64,000 bases of DNA from Cladobotryum mycophilum (lineage: Eukaryota; Ascomycota; Sordariomycetes; Hypocreales; Hypocreaceae). Made by a program: the position numbers and the translations under genes. The DNA is taken from contig JAVFKD010000016.1 of assembly GCA_036429605.1 (NCBI GenBank), positions 4,464,001-4,528,000 on the forward strand, read 5' to 3'. Below are positions 10,405 through 23,800 of this stretch, piece by piece; position 1 is the first letter of the stretch, and each line of letters starts with the position of its first letter. The notes beneath the pieces were generated by a model. It ran no database searches, was not told the DNA's origin, and saw only the letters and a list, made by a program, of their open reading frames with translations.

Positions 10405-10877
10405 GCAGTGCGGATGGCGTGCTGTGTGTCATTCTTTGAGCGATTAGAAAAGCCACATTTAGTCAGCCCTGATGAGTTTCATTCATCCCACTTGGTGCCG
10501 AGCGGGGGAGATGTTTGGTGTTACCCGCGCGTTTGCTGCGGATGTTATGGGATAAGCAGAAAGAATGCGACGCCGGTGCGGTACAGTACAATAGTTCCTG
10601 CGCTATCAGATCATCTGATTATCAACCGTATCAAGAACTTGATGCTCTTAGTAGGAGATGAGGGCAGATCATAAAGCTTCGAGTCATGAGTTTGTTGGAG
10701 GGGATATGAATCAGCAAATGGTAATGATCTTGTATTTGAAAGCAAATAGCAGTTTTTGCTTGATAATGTCATCTTCAACTATTATAAAATTTTGCAAAAA
10801 CGGTGTCTTACTAGATCCATGGCTTCTGTTGCGCTGACGTTTCGCTGTAATGCATTTTTTCCTTGGACGTACAATGT
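10405..10877. other. intergenic region, no gene recognised
   Basis: It lies between the 5' end of the dioxygenase and the 3' end of the sulfide:quinone oxidoreductase, both on the minus strand. The longest open frame (10387-10674, plus strand, 95 codons) has no recognisable motif. It probably holds only promoter and terminator. Confidence 0.5.
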
Positions 10878-12229
10878 TCAAGCTTTGCCTGGGTTAATCC
10901 AACCCTTTGGCCCACCCCAGGTTCCCTTTACCAGAGACTTGTAATAGACCCATGGGAAAAAGTCCTTCTTCATGTAATAAAATTCCCGACGAGGAACCGC
11001 CTGGTCGATCCCCAGGAAGCCAAACGTCTCCTTGGGCACTCCACCATATTTGAACTCTGCGAGAAGCACCTTTCCGTACTCTGTCAGCAGCGGGCACGAA
11101 GCATACCCATCATAGATTGCATCCGGTTCTTTGCCCTCCAAAGCTCGGATCACATTGCGTACTAGTACCGGCGCTTCCGCTGTAATGGCCGCTCCCGTCT
11201 TCGATGTTGGCAGACTTGACGCATCGCCAGCGGACCAGACATTGGCAAATTTCTTGTGACGTGTTGTTCCCTCGTTGACGTCGACAAAGCCAGCTTCGTT
11301 GGCCAATGGGCTGCTCTTCACAAACTCGTGCGGGCCCATCTTGGGCACAGCATGCAAAAGGTCAAAATGCTTCTTGACTTGCTCTTGTCCATCGGGGCGA
11401 GCAAATATCGCCGTGTTTCCTTCAATAGCGACAAGGTCATGCTGGAATAAGCCCTCAACGCCTCTCTCCTGTCGCAGCTCCTCGAGCTTGGCACTGTACT
11501 TGGGCACAGCAAACATGCCCCCCAGACCGGTAGCAAAGCTGATTCGGATGTCCGAGGAGGCGGAATTGGCATATTTATACAAACCTGTCTTCTTCCAATG
11601 GTCCAATGCGAGCCACATAATTTTCTGGGGAGCGCCAGCACATTTGACAACGCCAGCCGGTTGAGTAAATACGGCAGCCCCCTTTTGAGTTTTTGAATCG
11701 TTGGGAACACCTTGTCGACGCTGTCGTACCCATAGATTGAGGAGACGAGAGCGTCGGGGTTGGCTAGAGCTTCGGGTAGGCCCTTGATGCTCTCGAAGTT
11801 GACCTTGATGCCGGGTGCCACAATGAGGTGCTCGTACGTCAGATCACCATTCGCCAGCTTGACGGCATTCTGTTCCGGCACGAATTGGCTGACGCCGTCG
11901 TTGTAGAATTTAATCTTGGGATCAATGAGGCTTTTCAGAGGCCGCCGCAACTCCTGCTTAGTCTTGAGGCCACTGCCGACAAGAGTCCATCCAGGCTGGT
12001 AGTGATGCCATTCCGCGGGGTCGACAATGGCGATATCATCTTGAACAAAGTGACCGGATCGAAGAAGCTGATGGCTTATGGCCAATCCAGCAGTACCACC
12101 TCCAATGATTACAGTCCTGTGACTCCGAGCCGCAGAATTGACTGGTGATGCTGTTGCAAGAGTTCGGGCCGTCGGCACAGTCTGTACTGAACGCACACTG
12201 TTGCGGGCTACCCTGGATAGTAAGGACAT
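10878..12229 (-). CDS. sulfide:quinone oxidoreductase, mitochondrial (one frameshift)
   Basis: Intronless. The ATG at 12229 was chosen because it gives a mitochondrial presequence rich in Arg and Ser (MSLLSRVARNSVRSV). Then come the FAD-binding VIIGGGTAGLAISHQL (from residue 40), HHYQPGWTLVGSG, YEHLIVAPGI, GDASSLPTSKTGAA and ASCPLLTEYGKVLLAEF. The enzyme oxidises sulfide at the inner mitochondrial membrane and passes electrons to ubiquinone (fission yeast Hmt2 type). The catalytic Cys segment VVKCAGAPQKIMW is present but in another frame. One base is missing in the A4G5 run on the coding strand (plus 11678-11686), so the frame breaks after IQKLK. With that base the protein would be about 450 residues, normal for the family. 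A gene caller could hide the break with a false intron that deletes the catalytic Cys. Sequencing error or a fresh null allele are both possible. Confidence 0.85.
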
Positions 12230-12964
12230 GGCACGAAGCTGTGAGTCTTGTGAAAGAGCCAAATACAGTCTCGGTGAGAAGATGTAGCAGATATTGAGAG
12301 ATTGAATTGGGTCTGTTGATGGTGTTGTTGCGAGTTGGAATGAAAACACTCTCCGGACTGTCGCTTCAGGATGTTGCTGAGAAGGAAATGATTTCACATT
12401 CTTAAGCTGATGAGCCACAAGTCACGCCACGGATTGCGCAATTCCAACTAAAACAAATACGGAAGCAATTATTAATCTTTGACGAGAACTTTGGATAATA
12501 AATAATCACGTCTCTATCGGGCAGTATTTAATCGACATCAAACGACGATAAGACAGTTGCATTTCACCTACCCAGTATTTACTGTCCATCAATGCAATGC
12601 ATGGCAAGTTCTGGTTAACGTACAGGTTCATTAGCTTATGAGGAGGGGCAGGCTGTGCGTCAACAGCAGAGTATGAAGCTTTATCAACGATCGTCCCTGG
12701 ACGTGAAGATCTGCATTAATGTTGCTGTATAAAAAGGCATCAATACTACAAGTTAATATAGAGTCATTATGAGTGATGGTGGGATGATGCTCCGTGTGCT
12801 CAGGCTCATCACTATGTGACTACGAATTGATAGTCCTGCCGCACACCCGATAATGATCACCTCATGCGGGGATACGTATAATTTTCTATCAAAGTCTGTA
12901 GACATATCTAGATCTGTTCTAGATAGTAGTGTATTGCAGAACCACGCAGCCCTGAGATGGCGTC
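12230..12964. other. intergenic region, no gene recognised
   Basis: Upstream region of the sulfide:quinone oxidoreductase and 3' flank of the P450 gene. AT content is moderately raised. No open frame of note and no motif recognised. Confidence 0.5.
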
Positions 12965-14759
12965 CTAAACTCTCCTCTTCCTCATCATGAGCTTCGCCGT
13001 TGGATCCGTAAAAACATTCTCATTAATGGTTTGTCGCTTCGGTTTGCTCTTACCATCCGGGAACTTGAACTCAAACTCATACAGCAGTCGAAACACTATG
13101 AGCTTCACTTCGGCAACGGCAAAGTGTCGGCCAGTGCATGCCTGGTTGCCGTACCCAAACACGAGGTTGTTAGGGTGCGTCAGCCCAGCCTTGTGTAGGT
13201 CCTTCTGATCAGGCGCCGATTGGCGCTTCCTAAAGCTTCGCATCGGGTCAAAAGCCTCGGAGTCTTCAAAGGTCTCGGGATCCATCTGGTGGCTCAAAGT
13301 TGGTGAATGCAAGTCTGGTTCCGGCGGGGATATGAGTCCCATCTTTGAGGGTGAGGGGTTCATAGGCCTTTCTCTGGGGGTTGACTGTTTTTGCGTTAGC
13401 TGTGGTTCTGTAGTTGGGGACATGTCACTTACGAAGAGTGACGGGGTTGTGCCGCTGGCTTTCCACGATGAAGCTGTCAAGCTTGTCCAGTCTGTTGCAC
13501 CACACTTTCGCGGCGAGCAGATCCTGGCCGGGGGACCTAGATCTTGGGCAATTTCGTCGATTTCTTGGCGTAATACGGGGAACCACTCTGAGTACGCGCA
13601 GAGGTCATAGAGGATGTTGGAAATGCTGGATGCGGTCGTATGGATACCGCAATGGCTAAGATGCACTGGCGGGATGTCATTTCCTCCACCGCACATTCAG
13701 TTGGTGTGCCGTTATCGAGCATCCAGTGCATGAGAATGTCTTGCTCCTCAGCCTTTTCGCCCCGGCTTCTCTTTTCGTTGGCTTCTGCATGCAGTCAGGA
13801 TAGCTCACCAACATATTTCCTGGCTGTGGTCAATTGATTCCGAATTCGGTATCTGCCAGGAATGAGCCAAACGATCAGCCAGTATGACCAAGAGGGGAAC
13901 ATCCTGAGCGTCATGGCCGTCATGAACAAGTCGATAGTGAAGTTTATCGAGAGATTCAGCCAAGCTGGATCACGACAGGCTGGCTGACCCATGAACACCC
14001 TGGCTGAAACGCAGGCAACAAGCATGCGGACGACGTCTTCTATGGAAGCCTCAGTCCAATCTGCGATTTGTTAGCACTTTTCTCAGTCTACCACTTCAGA
14101 GTGAGATAAACCCACTATCAGCAATGGGGACATCGATTCCCCAGCCATATGCTAGCTCCTCATAGGCCATGTCGACATACTTGAACAATTCGGGTGTCAT
14201 CTTCTTGCGTATCACATCGACATGAAGCCTGGAGCGCAAAACAAACTCCATTGACGTCCATTTTGGAGCAAGATTCTGATAGAATGGTCAGCAGACAAGG
14301 AGAAAAACTCGAAGAAAGGACCCACAGAGGCCTGCGCTCCAATGCCACCGAGCTTCGAGACGGGGACGAGGCGAATTTCCTCCAAATACTTGTTCGGTAG
14401 AACCAAGAAGTGGGCGTCGTAGCCGAGGAGGACGAATGGCCGATCTTTCATCTATGAAAGGGAAGAATTAGAAAAGCATCAAGGCGCTCGTCACAACCTT
14501 GCCATACCTCTTTATAACCGGCCTTGATGATGTCGTAGGCACTAGTAATGAAACGAAACCGTAGGAACAGCGTTGGGTCGAATATGGATCGATAGCCATA
14601 GACGGGAGCGTTGGGAAGCTTTTCTCCAGGACGAAGGAGGAGTAATATGAGGCCTGAAAATAGTAATAGTGCCGCAAAGAGTCGGGGTTGGCTGAGGACG
14701 ATGTTCATAACATCATGTAACTCATCTCTGCCAGAGAGAATAGAACGTACCAAATCCAT
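12965..14759 (-). pseudogene. cytochrome P450 monooxygenase, several frame-breaking lesions
   Basis: Minus-strand exons as read: 14508-14759, 14326-14451, 14116-14275, 13433-14060 and 12965-13384, with GT-AG introns of 48-56 bp. The N-terminus has a membrane anchor (LFAALLLFSGLILLLL). The haem signature FGYGNQACTGRHFA with its Cys thiolate is intact near the C-terminus, as is DPETFEDSEAFDPMRSF. The middle has IHTTASSISNILYDL, which corresponds to helix I. Three single-base deletions shift the frame: near 13645, in a C run at 13530-13534, and near 13305. A TGA lies at 13795-13797. P450s of this type (ER-bound, NADPH-P450 reductase dependent) usually serve secondary metabolism; substrate unknown. 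If the deletions are assembly errors the gene could be functional apart from the TGA. Confidence 0.82.
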
Positions 14760-15927
14760 ACTTTCGTCTGATGTGATGATAGAACCGAGTAAATGCGTCT
14801 GCTGTAGGGTAAAGTGAAGTACAAGGATTTGAGGCAAAGCAAAAAAAGTTGCAGCCTCAGAGGAGCTCGTTTCAAGGTGAAGTAGTTGATTGTTAGCACC
14901 CCCGCAGTATTGAGGGAAATGGTAACATTGACAGGATTTCCGTAATCCTCGGAATGATTGACACATTGGCACAACCAACATCGAGTGGTGACGGCCCGAG
15001 CACCACCCTCCTGCTGTTGTAGAAGAATGTACTTGTGTCGGCGGTTGGATCATCACCAACGAATACTGACTGGGGTAGTTGTGGATGGGATGGATGTGGG
15101 GTGGGGGTGTGCGTTCGTTCTGCACAGGGGGTGAGTGAGGATCAGGTTACTTCATAGCCACCGTAATCCCGGCTGGCATGCACTGCGGTCAAAATTGTCG
15201 CAGTGCTCGTATCCCCACTCCCCCAGGTTGACTTCTGCTTGGTTCTACCTTTACATTGGCTAAATGCTGCCGCGGATAGTAATACAATCACAGAGGTACT
15301 GTTGCATTATATTCCTGGAGGAGTCTTTACTTTGGAAAGTATCGAGTACAAGGTCAAGGAGAAATACGTGTTATGCCGGGGTTACGTTCTGCCCCCTAAT
15401 TTTACTTGCACAGGTTGTACTGTAGCAAGGACCTGACATGGTAATATGCCAACCCCCTGGGCCATTCCAATACAACCAACTTATCCAAGGAAGCTGATGA
15501 CAACCTGATTGTCTCATCTCAAGACTCAGCTTAGATAGGGCGGCTTGTTGTGGAGAGATTGGCGCACTCCCGGAGCTCTGCTCCCCACTATTTGGGGCGG
15601 CGGCATCTACACGCACCACTCCGTGCAACACATTAAGTGATCCTTGCGCTCAAGAAGTGAAGAAGAAAACCAGACAGGGGGATTCCAGTAAAGGATTCAG
15701 TAAGTAGGCTCGTGGGGTTTTATCGTCACGAATTACAAGCGTGGGCTGGTGGCACAAGGGCTCGCACGCAACCACAGCGAGAAAGGAGGAGGAATTTGTG
15801 AGGCTTGTGATAGATTAAGACTAGTCTTAGGGTGGAGGATCAAACAATAAGGCAACCATGCCCATCATAGTGTGTGTATTCTCACTTCTAAACTCATCGT
15901 ATCATTCTTGTTCTATGGCAAACAAAG
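14760..15927. other. intergenic region between divergent genes
   Basis: It separates the P450 (minus) and the truncated FAD oxidoreductase (plus), so it should hold two promoters. No gene was recognised. Short inverted repeats such as GGAGC-TCT-GCTCC near 15572 and CCCC-N7-GGGG near 15584 could be zinc-cluster regulator sites, but nothing proves this. Confidence 0.45.
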
Positions 15928-17195
15928 ATGAAGCTGCTTAACCTGCTTCTTCCTCTGCTTCAATCTGCATGCGTCCACTTGTGGGCCGAGGTCGGCGTCA
16001 GCGCCAAACCTCTTATACAATTTGGGAACGAAGACCCTGCCATAAAGGTTCACCAGGCGTGCAGAATGTTACGAGCTGCTTTTCCTGAAAGAAATCACAC
16101 TCAAGACGCAGTCTCAGAGTATATTATCCCGGATTCATCATCTTACACGGATTGCATTCGGGTTCCATGGCACGTACAACATCCAATCCAAGTTTTGTGA
16201 TCTCGGCGCTCATCTGTTCTTTCAGGTCGAATAACTGCTGGCAAAATGCATCCTGCATCGTTTCTCCTAGCACTTCCGAAGATATTGCCAAGTTGATAGG
16301 CATTATTACATTAACACAGTCGCCCTTTTCTGTGCGTGGCGGTGGGCACAACTTCAGCGTCAACCATAGCAGTGTGGATGCCAGCGGCGTCCTCATTGAT
16401 ATGGTTAGCTTCAAGGCTATTTTCCTAAGCCCTGACAAAAGCACCGTAACAGTTGGAGCTGGTGCGGTCTGGGGCGATGTGTACAAAGCACTTCAGGGCA
16501 AAGGTGTCTCTGTCAACGGTGCAAGAAGCCCAAACCCTGGTATAATCGGCCAAACTCTCGGAGGTGGGTTTGGTTGGTTCAACAGCATTGCCGGAGTGAC
16601 GGCAGCGAGCGTAGTCGGCGCTGAGATTGTCTTGGCAAATACTTCTGTCACACGTGTTGGCCAAAGCCACCGTGATCTCCTCTGGGCGTTGAGGGGTGGC
16701 GGGCCAAACTACGGCATTGTGACCTCTTTCACGTACAGAACATTGCCTATTGACAAGATGTGGTTTGAAGCGCGGCTTTTCACAGCCGAGAAGAACCAGC
16801 AGCTTCTTGATGCCCTTGTGGAATACCACAAGGTAGCAAGCCAAGACCCCAAGGCGACAATCACATTCTCACTGTCAGAAGACAAGTCTGCCCCCAAATC
16901 CTTTATCGGGCTCACCTATATGGACCCCATCGAACCTCCCGACGTCTTCGCTCCGTTTTATGACATTCCATCAGATAAAATAATGATTAAGTCAACCATC
17001 GGGACACTATCAGATTTGTCACTCAGTTACAATTCCCCACAGTATCCCGATCCCGGCATACCTCCATCAAGACATGTTGGTTATACACATATTCCCTTTT
17101 CTTTCTCTGAAATTCTCAAAAGTCGTACTATGAATCTCCAATGCCTGATCATGATAGTATACGGGACTAACCAACCTTCCTGCTATACAGCATAA
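15928..17195 (+). pseudogene. FAD-linked oxidoreductase, N-terminal two thirds (C-terminus missing)
   Basis: Exon 1 is 15928-16118 and exon 2 starts at 16226 after a 107-bp GT-AG intron. The product begins with a signal peptide (MKLLNLLLPLLQSACVHLWA), so a secreted enzyme is expected. The PCMH FAD domain is complete: CIVSPSTSEDIAKL, RGGGHNFS (His105, covalent FAD), VGAGAVWGDVY, GQTLGGGFGWF and LRGGGPNYGIVTSFTY. The frame continues through VFAPFYDIP and GTLSDLSLSYNSPQ, then runs into unrelated codons and stops at 17193 on the border of the AT-rich block. The last 110-130 residues of the family, including the FQKLxxGGWLLS end, are missing here. A fragment with just that part starts at 55798, so this may be one half of a split gene. 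Confidence 0.85.
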
Positions 17196-20100
17196 ATGCA
17201 AGTTATGGTAATTTGGTATCTTTTCTCGGGATAGATAGTTTTTATTTTTAGTAAATCTAATACTGCTTTTAAAGAAGGTTTTATTAAGCGCTAGGTATAT
17301 AAGCCTTTATTTTTAAAACATAATAGCCCTATATGATTCTACTATATATAATATTTTTAGTAACTTTAAAAAAAATATAAATATATAAACTATTTTTATA
17401 TATAGTAAAAAAACAAAAGATATTAATTACTAAACTTATACTAAAGAATATTTTATTAATTTATATTTATCTTTTCTTTTATCTTTTACTTAAGTATATA
17501 TAATAGTAAACCTATATACTATTCTTTTAATTTAATCTATATTTATAATAATAATTATAAAAAAGATAGTATAATATTAGTATAGTCTTAAATATTATAA
17601 ACAAAAATATTAATAAATTAATAGACTTTTAAAGTTAAAACTCTATATAATTATAACTATAAAAGATATATATTAAATAAAAAGTAAATAAATATAATAT
17701 ATAAATATACACTTAGGTATTACCTAATTAATAATTATAGAATACTTTATTTATATAAATAAAAATAATAAAAAGCTTTTAAAAGAATTAAACAAAAATA
17801 AAATTTATAATTTCCTTAAATAAATAATTAATATATACCTAAATATATAAAAAAAACTATTATATTTTTATATAAAAGATTTTTTTATACTTTACCAAGA
17901 ATCAACGAGAGAAGACTTTTTAATAAATAAAAAAAAGACTATTACTAATATAAGTCTCTTAAAATATAATTAACTATCACTTACTTACCTAACACTAGTA
18001 CATTAAGTAATTCCTCACAAAGAGATATAATCTTAATAAATCTAAAGAAAAAAGTCTATTATAAATATAAATAATCTATATAAAATATAATATATTTATT
18101 AAGTCTTTGATTAAATTACTTTTATTAATAAGTATTAATAAATATAACTAATACTTTTTATTCTAATTTAGGTATATATAATAATATAACTCTATATTTT
18201 AATTTATAGAAAGCTAAATAAAATTACCATTAAGAATTATTATTATTAATAAGATAAAAAGAAAACTATATAAGACATAGACAAGGATAAGCCTATAAAA
18301 CTAAAAAACAATAAACTTATAAAATCAGAGAATAATAAATCTATAAATCTAAACTATAATAAATTAAAGAAATTAAATAAAAAAAACACATAGAGAACAA
18401 GTTTAAGACTTTTTATTATAAGGATATTAAATTATATTTTATTAAAAGTAATAATAATAAGCAGGATAGGTTAATGATAAAAGTAATGCTAAGATATATA
18501 AACAGATAAAATCATAAACTATTTTTATAAGTTACATTAGTATACTCTAAAAACAATTATTAATAATATATAACTAAAAAAACATTTACTATATCTAAAG
18601 TTAATAATCTATTATTTAATATAATAATTCCTTTTCTAACTCTTATATTTCTTAATAATACCTTTAAGTTAAATATTAAATCTATCTCTAATATTTACTT
18701 AACTAGGGTCAGGGTATTAAAAGAATTAAAAGACTTTTATTAATGCAAAAATATCTTTAATATTCTAATTTTCTAGTAGCTAATGAAGTAAAAAAATAGA
18801 ATATATTATATATCAAAAACTAAAGTACTCTATTATAATATATATTAAAAAGATCTTAAAAGGCTTAATATAATTATAGGCTTCTAGTAGGTTCTAAAAC
18901 TATATACTATCTAATAAAATAAAAGTAAAGCTATTAAAAATAAAAAACTAATACTACTTATTAAATTAAGTAACTAACTTTAAACAAAAATTAAAACATA
19001 AGGTTAGTTTTAACAAGTTATAAACTATATAAACAACCTGACCTATTAAACATATATAAACCTATATATTCAGGTAAATACTATAGCTATTTTCCTTAAA
19101 TAACCCCTAAACCAAAGATTATTAAAAATAATAACCTATATAAATCAAGATACTGATCTAAGTATACCCATTAAAGCCATCTTTACTAATATTAAAACAA
19201 AAAGGGTAATTATTATATTTATAAAGAATTAAAATAATCTTAAAAAAGTAATTTATTTTAAGTATAGTATAATTAGAAAAATAAAAAAATAAACCCTAAG
19301 CTATAGACATAATATAATATTATAAAGCATAAGCTTATTAATTGTTAAAAAAAGCTCCTAAAGTATAAGACTATAAAACAAAAAAAATATATTTTAAAGA
19401 ATCCAGTACTAAGGAGATTAATCGGTAATTATAAGAGAAAAAAGCTTATTTATCAAATCAGAGACTCTAAGTTTATTATTATAGTTTTCTTATACTTTGC
19501 CTAAGCGAAAGACCCTCGTTGAGTTTATCTATGCTAATATAAGTAATCTAAAAACCAAGATGCTATTAAGATATAGGATATATACGCTGCATGTGATGAT
19601 AACGCTTAAAAAAAGAAAGAAATTCTAATAAAAAAAACTACTTCTCCTTCCATTAAGTTAATTATATAATTAAAAATAAAAAAACCTATAAAATATAACA
19701 TCTAATAATATTCTTTATGTTTTTAAAATAAAAATATATTATTAAATAACCAATGTATTAAATATTCTAATAAATATAGTACACAATGCTATATTAAAGT
19801 AAAATACTTTAAAAATCTTAGTTAACATCCTGTTACTTATCCTAAGCCATAGTATAAGAAAAAAGCGTTTACCTATATAACTTCCGATGCCTTTAAGAAC
19901 CATTTAATAATTGTATATAACTATAATATTTTTAGTAGATATAAAATTTAGATAGTTAGGTGCTTGTAACTATTTGTACATTAATATACGCTTAACATTA
20001 GGATAAATATTCTTATATTTAAAAATATTCTAATACTAATTCCGCTTTCCCGACTTTTATTATCCCAAATTACACTATACTAATCCTATCAGCTATCAGC

Positions 20101-20820
20101 CTAGTCCTATTATCCCAATTTTATCATCTAATCTATCGTTCTAATTCCACTATCCTAACTTATTATCTTAACTTTATTATTTAAGTTTTATACTATCTAT
20201 TTTATATTTTTTTACTAATAATTCTATAGTATATCCTGTTCTAAAATAAACTATAAAAGTTAATTTTAAATATAATTTAAAAAATTATAATAAGTAATAT
20301 AAAGGTAAGCTTTTAATAAGATATCCTAGTATGTCTTATTGTATATATTTATAATACTTATATAGTATATATTATAATCTTACTTTATATTATTACTATA
20401 ACTCTAAAATCTAAAAGATTCTACTCTATAAAAGTTAAAGAACAAGACCTGCGGGGTATAAATTAACCCAGTCCCCTTTAACCCTTCTTTATAAAGTTAA
20501 AGTTATTATAAAAAAAATAAGCTTAGGTTTATACACTTTAAGGCCTGAATTTCATAGAAAATATAATTACTAAAACTCTCCTTAAGTAATAACCAATCAC
20601 TAATATTAATTTACTAATTATTATATAAGATAACTAATATTTTACTGGTAGCTAGAGTAAGTCATTTTTATTTTATATAATCTAATAGTAGTCTTTACTA
20701 AATCCATAGCTAATAGTATAAAAACTATATTTAGTTTCTATTATAATAAATATTTTAATATTTATAAAAAAGTATAAATTATTAAATTTAAATAATAAAT
20801 AAAATATAACACTAATATTA
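17196..20820. other. extremely AT-rich RIP-degraded DNA, left part of the block
   Basis: Dominated by TA, ATA and TATA strings, with almost no CpA or TpG and frequent stops in all frames. No frame reaches 60 codons. It looks like heavily RIP-mutated repeats, but I could not assign a transposon family. The switch from normal composition occurs within about 50 bp at 17195-17250. Confidence 0.7.
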
Positions 20821-23800
20821 AATGTCTAGATATACTTATTTATATTAGTGCGCTATAGCCGGGCTGTGCGGTCGCCTAAAGCCAATGCTATAAGCAATAA
20901 GTCATGCGAAAAGATTACCGACTAAACTAAGCTACTATAGCCTTTAAGTTTCTAAATGTACTCGCCCATATCGGCGCGCTATAGCCGGACCGTGTAGTCT
21001 TCTAAGGCCGATACTACGAGCGATAAGTTATACGAGAAGGCTACCGATAGAACCCAGTTACTATAGCCCTCGAGTTTCTAAAAACACTCGCCCGTATCGG
21101 CGCGCCATAGCCGGACCGTCTTGTCTTCTAAGGCCAATGCCACGAGCGATAAGTCGTGCGAGAAGGCTACTGACTGAACCGAGTCGCTATGGCCCTCAAG
21201 TTTCTAGACACACTCGCCCGTATCAGCGCGCCATAGCCAGACCGTCTCGTCTTCTAAGGCCAATACTACGAGCGATAAGTCGTGCAAGAAGACTACTAAT
21301 AGACCCTAGTCGCTATAGTCCTCGAGTATCTAAAAGCACTTACCCGTGTCGGCGCGCCATAGCCGGACCGTGTGGTCGCTTAAGGCCAATGCCACGAGCA
21401 ATAAGTCGTACGAGAAGACTACCGACTCAACCGAGCTACTATAGTCCTCGAGTTTCTAAACGTACTCGCCCGTACCGGCGCACTATAGCCAGACCGTCTT
21501 ATCTTCTAAGACCAATGCCACAAGCAATGAGTCATGCGAGAAGACTATCGACTAAACCTAGTCACTATGGCCCTTAAGTTTCTGAATATACTCGCCTGTA
21601 TCAGCGCGCCATAGCCAGGCCGTGCGGTCACCTAAAGCCAATGCTACGAGCGATGAGTCGTATAAGAAGGCTACCGACTGAACCGAGCTACTATAGCCCT
21701 CGAGTTTCTATATATATTAAGCCTAATTACTCTCTGTCTTTAACTTAAAATATATCTAATTAAGTATTATACTGTTAAATAAGTTCTTAATAATACTTTT
21801 ATATAAAGTAAATAAAAGGATTAAGAAATATATTTAAAAAGGTATAGTATAAATAATTAATAAATTAATATAAAAAAGCTATAGAAAATCGTTTAAAAAG
21901 TTAAACAATAAATTAATACTTTTTTCCTATTATAGAGTTAATAATCTTATTTAATAGATTATTATATAAACTTATTTATAAAAAAGCTTATAAACTTTTA
22001 ATTATTTTAATACTTTCTAGTACTTATTGTATTAAACTTAATATTTTAATTTAATATAAAAAATATTATTTTAGGAATTAAAAAACTTTTTTATAATTAT
22101 TATAATTTTGTATATCTTAGAGGTAAAATACCTAGTTTAGGCAAGTATATTAGAGTTTAGTAGGAATATTTGCATTAACCTTTTAACTATTAAATATAAA
22201 ACCCTCTAGTCTTAACTTCTATAAATTATAAATATCTTCTCGGAGGAATTGTTTTATAGTATATAAATAGTTAACTATTATTTAACTATAAGCTAATATC
22301 TCATTGACCTAAAAAAGATTTTCCCTCTACTGCTCGGGATCTAATAGAAAATCGCGGAAAGATAGATACAATAGTTTAATAGGAGACCCTATTGATTATA
22401 GGATATTTAGAATAGAATAAAGTATATTTAATTGGTTATTAAGAATTCTTTAAGAGATAGATATAATCTAAGCTAGGGTAATTATTAAAAAAAGACTTAT
22501 AAGTACTACTATAGATTTAATAATAGTTTAGAAATATTAAAGAGCTTTGTTTTTTTTTAATAGATAACCCTATAATTAACTGGTTTAATATAGGCAGGTA
22601 TATTATATCTAGTTGTAATTCTTAGCTTTTTATTCGAAGTTATAGAACCTCTTGTAACTGGTTATTGGGGTTCCCGTACCTACGATCAGTAAAAAAGCAA
22701 TAAACAGTAGCAGCAAAAATAAAAAGGGGAATTGCTATTTTTACAAGACACTGAATATTAGATTTCCCGGGCTAATCTATAGGCAGCCGTCTCTCTTTTA
22801 GTATTAAAATATTATACACTGTCTAGATTCTCGCTAGCTTATGTTTAAGAAAGGTAAATATATTATACTTGATTATAGGTTCAGGTATCTTATGCAGAAC
22901 GATATTTTTATATTTGCCTATAATAGAATAAAAACCAAGACGGATTAGAAGCTCTGGTCGGCTAGTAATAAAGATTTTTAACCCTAAGCCCTTAGCACTA
23001 CCAAAGAGATAAATAATAAGTTTTATTTTATCTTCTAACTTACACTTATCTAGGGTATTGATAATTATAATAAAGAATTCGCCTTTTTTAGCATTTAGTA
23101 AAATCATAGTTAAAAACTATAAAATAAGCTTATTAAACTATTCCTTTAGTCCTCTATTACTAATAGTAGAGTTAATATTAATTATACTCTTAATATAAAA
23201 AGCAATAGTAGGTTTTCTTATTATTAACTAAATGGCTATTATTATAAAAAATCTCGTAGAGCTCCCCGGTCACCCTCTTCTCTCTTAAAAAAAACTAACG
23301 CCTAGATAGCCAGTATTAGCAAAGGATTAGGCGATAGTATAGAATATGGTTAATTTTCTAATCTTTATTATACTATTTAGCTAGAAAATTAACTTAGTAC
23401 TCGGGTTCTTGGCCTATTCTAATATTTAATAAAGAAGTTTAATTCGGGTTTTTAATAAATAGATTAGGTTCTGTTCCTTAGTATAAGAGTTAAAAGCTAC
23501 CTCCTCTATAACTGGAATTTTAATGAATAAAAGACTCTAGCTAATAGTATCTATCTTTTAATTAATTTTAAAGGCTTATTTAATATTATAATATATAAAA
23601 TAAAAAAGCTAGGAATTAATTTTCACTAAGTAAGCTATTAATTTCTTTTTAGCCTTAACTCTATTAAAAAGGATTCAAGTAAAAAGATTTTTTATATATA
23701 TAATAGCTATTATTGTTATATACCCTTATTACTTTTTATTCTTATATAAATCCAAGTAGTCGCAAATACCGCGAATAATTAGATAGGGGAAGTGGTTTAT

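Noticed and set aside
11600..11700. An intron in the sulfide:quinone oxidoreductase to repair the frame
   Set aside because: A GTATTT...CCCCAG intron would restore a reading but would remove the conserved catalytic Cys segment, so a missing base is the better explanation.
16425..16844. 139-codon minus-strand frame
   Set aside because: Opposite the conserved FAD-binding coding sequence of 15928-17195; a shadow frame.
21137..21577. 146-codon open frame rich in Arg, Ser and Pro with a 42-residue repeat on the plus strand
   Set aside because: It is the antisense reading of the WD40 repeat units on the minus strand; the period of 126 bp keeps both strands open.
20851..21715. Regular repeats as a possible CRISPR array
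   Set aside because: Units are directly adjacent 126-bp coding repeats without spacers, in a eukaryotic genome.
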